Below are positions 52,001 through 61,000 of a DNA stretch of 64,000 nt, piece by piece (position 1 is the first letter of the stretch; each line of letters opens with the position of its first letter). The DNA is from Apostichopus japonicus (taxonomy: Eukaryota > Echinodermata > Holothuroidea > Aspidochirotida > Stichopodidae). Made by a program: the position numbers and the translations under genes. A model generated the notes under the pieces. That model searched no databases. It saw only the letters and a program-made list of their open reading frames with translations, and was not told the origin of the DNA. The stretch lies in assembly GCF_037975245.1 (NCBI RefSeq), contig NC_092570.1:6741001-6805000 (forward strand), in the 5' to 3' direction.

Positions 52001-55000
52001 ATTTTGTGTACAAATTTAACCAAGAATAAATGGGAGAGTACAATATAATGATTTGATGAAATATTTTGTGCTCAAGTCAGTTTTCAAGATTATAGAAACC
52101 ATGACTAGGAATTGATTGATTAATAAATTAATCGAACGGTACATTCCAGTCAATTCTGCCATTTACATTCCAGTCCGTCATTAACATATTTAGAAGAAAC
52201 GAACAGATAAGACAATAAGAAGAGACAAAACAAAAGACAGAGAGAGAAAAGACAAAAGAAAGCAGCCTACAAACTATACAAATTTATTAGTTAAGTAGTT
52301 TGTTTTTAAGTTTTTCTTGAAGGAAGATTAAGAATTACAACTCTGAGTGTGACTAGGAAGAGATGACCACTTTAAGATGGTTTTGAAGTTTTTCCCTGAT
52401 AGTTGTTAATACACAACATAAAGTCATAGATATGTTTAAATGACCTTAATATCCGAGTGCGATTTGTTCTTAAAATAATTATTAATCCCGTAAAAATCAG
52501 TATATGTTGTTTCCATTTGTTTATAGAAGAAGTATCATGTGATAAGCAATGTCCAAAGATTTTTGATCCCATCTGCGGCTCTGATGGAGTGACTTATGCA
52601 AATGAATGTCTCTTCGAGATAGCGTCTTGCAAAGATGAAACTTTAACATCTACACCTGGTGAATGTCCTGCTGGTAAGTATCTGTACCGGATTTTATCAA
52701 TATAAAGAGTAGGTTATTCTCGGTAAGTTCAAGGATCCATTCTGTTTCATGGGGTTTTTTTTCTTGGCAAGCGGTTAAAGTTCACATGAGGGTAACAATT
52801 TTAAATCCTTGTAAATAAAGTAACTGGGAAAGTACAGCTTGGTTGAACTTCAAAGCTGATATGTAGATGGACTGCTTGTAAGGTTCATGAACATTATGTA
52901 AATAGAGGTCAAAGGTAGGATCCTACTTTTGGTCATAGTTATAAGAATTTGATGAAATATTTTGTGTACAAATTTAACCAAGTATAAATGGGAGAGTACA
53001 ATATAATGATTTGATGAAATATTTTGTGCTCAAGTCAGTTTTCAAGATTATAGAAACTATGACTAGGAATTGATTGATTAATTAATAAATTAATCGAGCG
53101 GTACATTCCAGTCAATTCTGCCATTTACATTCCAGTCCGTCATTAACATATTTAGAAGAAACGAACAGATAAGACAATAAGAAGAGACAAAACAAAAGAC
53201 AGAGAGAGAAAAGACAAAAGAAAGCAGCCTACAAACTATACAAATTTATTAGTTAAGTAGTTTGTTTTTAAGTTTTTCTTGAAGGAAGATTAAGAACTAC
53301 AGCTCTGAGTGTGACTAGGAAGAGATGACCACTTTAAGATGGTTTTGAAGTTTTTCCCTGATAGTTGTTAATACACAACATAAAGTCAAAGATATGTTTA
53401 AATGAGCTTAATATCCGAGTGCGTTTTGTTCTTAAAGTAATTATTAATCCCGTAAAAATCTGTATATGTTGTTTCCATTTGTTTATAGAAGAAGTATCAT
53501 GTGATAAGTCATGATAGCTGAAGTCAAAGCTGATATGTAGATGGACTGCTTGTTAGGTAATTCATGAAAATTATGTAAATAGAGGTCAAAGGTAGGATCC
53601 TACTTTTGGTCATAGTTATAAGAATTTGATATAAATATTTTGTGTTCAAATTGAACCAAGAATAAATGGGAGAGTACAATATAATGAATTGATGAAATAT
53701 TTTGTGCTCAAGTCAGTTTCCAAGATTATAGAAACTATGACTAGGAATTGACTGATTGATTAATTGATTTTTTAATTAATAAATGAATTGAATGGTACAT
53801 TCCAGTCCACTTTGAAAGCTTGATAAGATTTTAATGCGATACTCTGGTAACAGATCAATTTTTGACAATTTAATATGGTCTCATCATTTTTGCACATACA
53901 ACAGTTTGTCCTGAAAATTATTGTGAAAATGGAGCGACATGTCGTGGTGATTCAGAGAGTTATACCTGTGAATGTCCTCCAGGATTTAAAGGCGAAAACT
54001 GTGAAACACGTAAGATGTTTATTTATATTTACTATTAATATTTTATGGGATGACTGTTTTCAAAATAGTCTGCAGATGAAGTTAGAGGACACATTTAGGT
54101 CTACCGACCAACATACAATTACCTAAACACAGGCTCATTTGATAAGCAAATTTGTTAACAGTATCTCTTTTGACTCTTTGACAATTCAAAATGAGCAGTT
54201 TGCTTCAGAGAAATGCATGACTAAATTGGATGAGATTAAATTATGAGCATGTAATTTTTTGTTTTGTTTTTTAGTCCAGAGATTAATTATATTTCGATGT
54301 GATTCTCCTCTTTAGTATTTTAGCCCAAAGTTTAGCTCGCTATAAGAAATGCAGGCCTACCGACCAACATACAATTACCTAAACACAGGCTCTTTGCCGT
54401 TGATAAACAAATTTGTTAACAGTATCTCTTTTGACTCTTTGACAATTCAAAATGAACAGTTTGCTTCAGAGAAATGCATGACTCTGAATTGGATGAGATT
54501 TAATTATGTGCATGTATTTTGTTTTTGTTTTTTGTTTTTTTTTTGGTAAGTCTAGAGATCAATTGTATGTCAATGTGATTCTCCCCTTTAGTATTCTAGC
54601 CCAAAGTTTAGCTCGCTATAAGAAATGCTAGAAGTCTTCAAAATTGCTTTCCTAGTGTTTCGGATTCTCCAAATAAGTTGCAGTCCATTCAGGATCAGTT
54701 TTAAAATAGAACATTTGAAATATCTCAGTGTAGGAAATTAAATTTAATACATATTGTTTCTTGGGAGTTGAGGGGGGGAGGGGTTGGGGGTATAATGAGG
54801 ACATTTAATAAATCCAAAACATGGAAACTGTTAAAAGTATGCCCCAAAATTTCACATCGCAAAAGCATGTGTTGATAAATTGGTTGCTTGGATCGTGTCA
54901 AGTCAAAGGTGAAAGAGTTGTTTCATCAGAAGGAGTTAATGGAAAAATCTGCTATGATTTTTTTTCTTTTCTTGTTGGAGAGAAAATAACTTCTGCTTTC

Positions 55001-58000
55001 GTTGGTTTCCTTGATCAGTACTTATTATATCTCTCTTTCTCTTCTCTCTGTCAAATATTTTACAGCTCTCCAATGTCAGTGTAACTTGTGGGTGGAGCCT
55101 CACCACTTGACCTTTGACGGACAAGAGTTCACATTTCAGGGAGAATGTGAATACGTCTTAGCGCAGCACACAGCCGAGCAGGCTGCAGATTCAGGCCTGC
55201 CTGCTTTCAATTTGATTGGGCGTTATCACAAGGAGCGACCCGACGACAAGATTAGTCTGTTGAATTACATCAGATTAGAAATGAGTGGGAAAGACTTCAA
55301 AATGCATAACCAAATTTTGTACGTCGACGGAGAACAGGTCGCCACTCCTTACAAGGGGGATGACATTTCCATTAATCTCTTGCCTGATGGTGCCTTTGTA
55401 AGTGTTGTGTTGTCATTTTTACGGGAAGATGAAGTGGGGGAGTGGGGAGTAAAGAGTCACATTTTAATGCTAGAGAATGATACAAAATCAGTGGCGTAGC
55501 CAAAGGTTTTGGCGCCTGGGTGCAACAGTAGAAAATTGCGCCCCCCCCCCAATTATAATTATAATATTGTGAAAGAGAAAATGGTCAAAATGGACTGAAA
55601 AGAAATCACAATCTATAAATTTGTCAATAAAAACAACTACATTCAGATTCTTATAAGTAACTGGAAAATATTCATGCCTTGACGACATACATCAATTTCG
55701 CCATGTTTTCAAAAATTCTAAAAAAAATTTTTTACTCTCATTCTCCCATTTCAGTGCCCCCCAAACTTGACACCCCTAGCTTCGCCACTGTACAAAATGA
55801 TACTAGTCGAATGCAGTGAATGATGGCATTGTTCAATTAATCCCTCAAAATGTCATTATTTTGGTTGTCACAGGTTCTCACAAAACTGAAAAATTTTAAG
55901 AGAAATGTTTAGAGTAATAATTTAAAACCAGAAACTGTACAGTGGGTTTGCGTTTTACCATATTTAGAAATCTATTTTTATTCTTTGAGCTCCTAGAATT
56001 CCTTTATAAAGATTCGTTTTATTTGGGGATAGAGGGTGGGGCGCTAGGGGAGGGCTGTTGTGGTTAATAGTGGAAATTTGTGGTGAAACCTGAAACCCCA
56101 AAATTAAATTGTGATTGAGGTGTAGATGAGAAGGGTAATGGAAGTGTGAACTTAAGAACTTTACCCTTTAGATTTCGAAGTGGACATGAAAATTACTCTG
56201 ATGAAGTTTTTTTTTTATGTGAATTTTCATCCAGTTCAGAAGGAATTTTTGATTTTTGCTTTTAAAAGAAAGTTGTCTATATAGCTCTAGTTCTATGCAG
56301 TTCTGAATTCATCCTAATGGTAATTTGATATCTTAAAATCAAAGGAGCAGATATACCTATTATCAGTAGAGAATTAGAGTGATTAATATATTAGAACTGA
56401 GGTAGAAGTCATTATTGTTACTGACCGGTAAGACTACAATAACCAACTTAATGGTACTTTGTTGGTTGAGAAGATATTTTGATTCACACAGAGTAATTCT
56501 AAGTACTCAACTGTGATGTAAAATGCCAACAATTTGCTCCAAAACTGGTGTTACAGAAAAATGCTTTTTTCCATGCTGACATGGAAACGTGTGAGCAATT
56601 ATAAATATTATTGATTATTGCTTGGAAGGTACTTAACATTCATTAATGATTCACTTTAATAAGAGTAAAAGATTTGCATTTCTGTTCTCCTAGATACTCG
56701 TCACGAGCTTCGGCTTGATGGTTAATTTCAAAGACACGACGGCTACTATAAACCTCAGCGCCACCTACAGCCAGAACGTGGACGGCCTGTGTGGCAACTG
56801 TGATGGAGTCATCGAAAACGACTGCGAAGGAACTGTAAGTGATGTTTATCTTTTACTGTTAACTTTTGTTACTATTTCTCTCACTTGTCATATTTCACGA
56901 AGATGTCATAAATATTCAACACATCGCTCTGGATCGAGCCCCTATTCCTGTTTGATCTGTCAAATGGAATTACTCACAAGCAATAGTTTGCCCGCATGAA
57001 TTTAGAACAGGACAAAGTTATTAACTGAGTTTCTATTAATGTGTGTTGACTCTAATAATCACTACTTTCCCTACTGTGCTCACTTACTAATGTGATCCAG
57101 TTTCTGTGTTGTTAACAGTTTTTTGGAGGGTGATGACCCTGGGGAGTTATTCTCAGCTACCCCTATAGTCTATGTGAAAGTAGATACAGCTCTCAATTTG
57201 TTTCTTCTTAACAGTAGTTAGACAGTATGCTCAATTTTTGTATTATTTGAAGTACCAGATTGAAGGTATGGCATACATCTGAAGAGGCTACCCCCAACAG
57301 GGAACAATCCCTCCCATTTCCCCCGCAAGCTTCCACCTTCCCATGTTTTTACAAGTAGTTGATCACCTGTCAAAAATTTTTCTTCTGAGAATCAGTAGAT
57401 GGTATGGAGTACTGCACATGCTCTCGCCCATAATCCCCAACAGGGAGCACTTGCTCTCGCCCATAACCCCCACCCCTTCTTTCGCAATTAGTTTCTCAAC
57501 AGTATCATGACACTAGTGTATTTATCTGCTCCTACAGGACGCAAAAGCCATCAGTACATGTGCAAAGGAATGGGCTGCTCTTGATGAGTGTGCAACCCCA
57601 AAACCCTTTGACGCTTGTCTGGAGAACAAGGATAAGCGTGAGGAAGCCGAGAGATTGTGTGGAGAACTTTATGGAACCGAGGGTAAGTTTGAGAAAAAAG
57701 AAAATTAATAAACTTTCAATTTACCTAATAAGCTGTTCATTTGATTCTCACAAGTTATCCACAGGGGGGGGGGGGATTCATTAACATTAATCAGTTGCAA
57801 ACCCGATGGGCTGGAATGAATCCAAAATACTTTCAAACTTGCGTCATTGTTTGAAGAGAATCTTATTTTCAAATGAAATTTTCATTATTACTCTACAATG
57901 TAGTATGTCGTGATATGAAAATGACTTAACATTCAATGGTAAACAAATGTTTCAACTTTGACTGGTGGAATTTGAATAAAATGGGTTGTCTCCATTTGAA

Positions 58001-61000
58001 ATCTTCCAGAAAGCTCACAAATCAGTTTTATAGGGATTAGGGTTATAGACTCCACAGTTCTTAGCTTAAACATCCTTATCTTAACACACCCCCTCCTTCT
58101 TTTTTTTTTAAATGATTCCATTTTCAAATGACATATTTTTTCATCATTTTTAAGTGGATAGTATTTGTATAGATTTTTATTGACTTTTTGTGATTTTTCC
58201 ATCATTTTATCTACAAAAGGGCCTTTCGCAGCTTGCAGCGGTGAAGTCGACTTGGAAAAACTCAAGAAGACCTGTGAATTTGACTTGTGTGCCACCCTTC
58301 CAGATCAGTCACTTCTCTGCTCAAACCTGGCGGTATTAAACACGGTTTGTCGAGAAGCTGGCATCAACATAGGCGACTGGAGAAAGGAGGTCCCAGAATG
58401 TCGTAAGTACAGACCCAGACTTGTTCAAGCAATTTTCCACAGCGGCAGGTTTGAGCCGTTACAATGTCAAAGGTCAAACAAATCATGAGTGTAGGAAAGT
58501 CCTACAGTAGTTGTGAAAACTTATAAATACAAGAAATAAGTGAACTAAGAAAAACTGAATGGGAAGTCAGAAGCGATGGAAAAGAAACAAACAATTTTTT
58601 TTTCACTAGAACAGGATTTGACCTCAAAGTATCAAAAACAGAGAGATAGCTGCTTGAGAACTTAACATTCCCGATAGGGCAACCCCAGCCCAAAATGCAC
58701 CGCTAAACCCAACTACAACCCTAACCCAAAATGCACCCCTATCCCCAAATGCACCTCTAAACCTTACCCAATCAAAAATGATTCATTCCTTACCCAATCA
58801 GAAATGATTCGTTCCTTATAAACAAGAGCAACTTTTAGGCAAGTAGTTTTTTTCATATGAAGAAATGACAATTATTTGTCATTGCAATTTGGTATAGTAA
58901 ACCATCGTTATTACCCCTACATTGTAACACATTCAAGCAATGCTTCCCTCAGAATTACATTACTTTAGTCACATGTAGGTACTCAACTCAGTTCTCTTGG
59001 ATACCCTTCTCTGCTGCTTTCTGACTGGGAACAAATAAACAGGCATGAGCTTTTTACTCGAATACGCGGAATATCCATGATATCTTTTCTACCTTGGGGA
59101 CAAAACTTTTATCCTAAGACACTGTAACCTATGCAAACTGGAGCCTATACCGCAATTTTTTGCAAAGTTCCGTGATTTTTTTTTTTAACCCAGGCTCATC
59201 CCTAAAATAAAGCTTGGTTATGATTCCCTAGTGATGCAATATGCAAAAGGTCCTGCAACTTCTTAATGGCAATCCCAGGAAAAAATTGTCTATCCTGGGA
59301 TTGTCACCAACTGACAATGGACTGTTTGATTGTTAGAAGATAGATTTTGTAAACTCTGTCCACACTTACAGTATTTCAAATTCCATGAAACCAAATAATA
59401 TTCTTGCTCTTTACATATTCCAAATTTTTGGGAAAACTGTGTATTTAATATTCATTATCTATGTCACATGACTCTAGATACCTATGAGTTCATGACATCA
59501 TGACAATGGTTAAGAAACAGGTCAAACAAACTCAACACATCATGTGGAGAATTGAATCAAATTTTATTATTTGTCAATACGATTCTCGTGCAGCTTTTGA
59601 TTGTCCTGCTGGGACAGTCTACAACCACTGCGGTTCTGGATGTCCGCCCACCTGTACAGGAGAAGTTGTTGAAACGTGTCCAACAGAATGTATTGAGGTC
59701 TGTGAATGTCCCGAAGGTCAAAGTTTATCCGACGGAAAGTGTGTCCCTCTAGAAGAGTGCGGATGTGCTCTAGAAAGCGGAGGATATCTTCCAGTGAGTA
59801 CAGATTACCGATTAGCCTCACGCAGCTCATTTCCATAAATAAGTCAAAAAGAACCATTGAGATCGAGAAATTGCATTTCCAAAGCAATTTCTGTTTGTTA
59901 GCTATATTATTGCAATGAAGAAATTGTAGTATTTAGTCATAGTTTTTCATCGCTAAAAAACAAAACCAGAGCTTTTAAAGAGAAGCAATGAAACAAGAAT
60001 CTTTTTGTTTTGGTATGCAGTATTTGTGCTCTGATATTCAGCTCCATGATTTTGGGACAATGTTTTGCAAAAAAAGTTTCAAGCTGGATTTTCACAGCTC
60101 TCAAATCTGGATTGGAGTTACAGATAAAAACAAGCAGATATGTTCCTGACTCTCTGCATGCATTAATTCTCTGTAATATCGAAAATTGTTGCATTTCTTG
60201 GAAAAGCTTATAAACTGAAGGCAATTTGTACATCATCACAAAATACTATACTAAAGGAGTTAAACCCCTGATCGACCTTTTGAGAGGTCCTGTGGAGGGA
60301 TAATTGCTTTATTATTAGACCTTTTTTTTTTCTTTTTTTTTTTGGGGGGGGGGGTGGGTCGGGTGTCTATGTTTAGCCAGGGAGTGGCTGATAAGTGAAG
60401 CATCGTTACAACTGCACTGCATAGAAAGCCATGAATGAATTCTGAGGGAGACATTTCACAATTTAAGCTACTTTTGTTATAATTAAGGCTACCAAGGCTA
60501 ACTTGGTGATTGAATTTGATTTTCGATCGCAAAAGCCAACGATTATTGTAGTTGATCAATACAAGTACACATGTGAAGTGTACATTGTTACATGGAGTTA
60601 AAGAACAAAAGGTGGTTTATTTAAGTTATTTTGAATTTAATCGCATAATATACAGTATATTGACATTTGAGTGCCACCCACACTTTTTTGTTAAATTGAT
60701 GCTTTCCACATAACTTCTCTTCATTTATTTTATCTTAAATCTTTGTCTTTTATTCTGTGTCCTCTAGTCTGGATCAGAGGCCTTGGTAGATGACTGCTCT
60801 CAGCTCTGTAGCTGCGAGGCCGGCCAACTGACCTGCTCGGCTAGTAGTTGTCATGAGAATGCAGAGTGCGTAACCAAGGGCGGAGTCACAAAATGTTACT
60901 GCCAGGAAGGCTTTGATGGAGATGGCCAGACATGTAAACCTATTGGTAAGAAGATAGACAGACAGACAGACAAATAGAGAGATAGACAGACATATATATA

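Larger units (their letters stand above)
23617..53810 (+). repeat. 30-kb tandem array of Kazal exon plus intron units
   Basis: 31 intact units of 955-963 bp plus one truncated unit. Each has a 147-bp exon between TTTATAG and GTAAGT, giving a 49-residue Kazal domain with cysteines at 5, 9, 17, 28, 35 and 47, and an intron of about 813 bp that is as conserved as the exon. P1 (residue 11) is always Lys. Variable protein positions are 8 (Pro x19, Ser x9, Gln x2, Leu x1), 13 (Phe x25, Leu x6), 25 (Ala x27, Glu x3, Thr x1) and 32 (Ile x18, Val x13), plus single changes at 18 and 45. Introns fall into a short type (about 956 bp, CGAACGG, CCTGGCAGTGG) and a long type (about 962 bp, CGAGCGG, CTTGGCAAGCGG). 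Confidence 0.95.

Noticed and set aside
24542-52572. Repeated 66-residue minus-strand frames across the array
   Set aside because: They are antisense shadows of the Kazal exon acceptor region; the plus strand has the conserved cysteines and splice sites.
23735-52673. In-frame start codons or upstream residues (FIEE) as separate small Kazal genes
   Set aside because: The upstream codons cover the polypyrimidine tract and AG acceptor; each exon also ends at a perfect GTAAGT, so they are internal exons.
23617-53810. CRISPR-like or satellite-like regular spacing
   Set aside because: The unit is 960 bp with a spliced exon in eukaryotic DNA; no short repeat-spacer structure.
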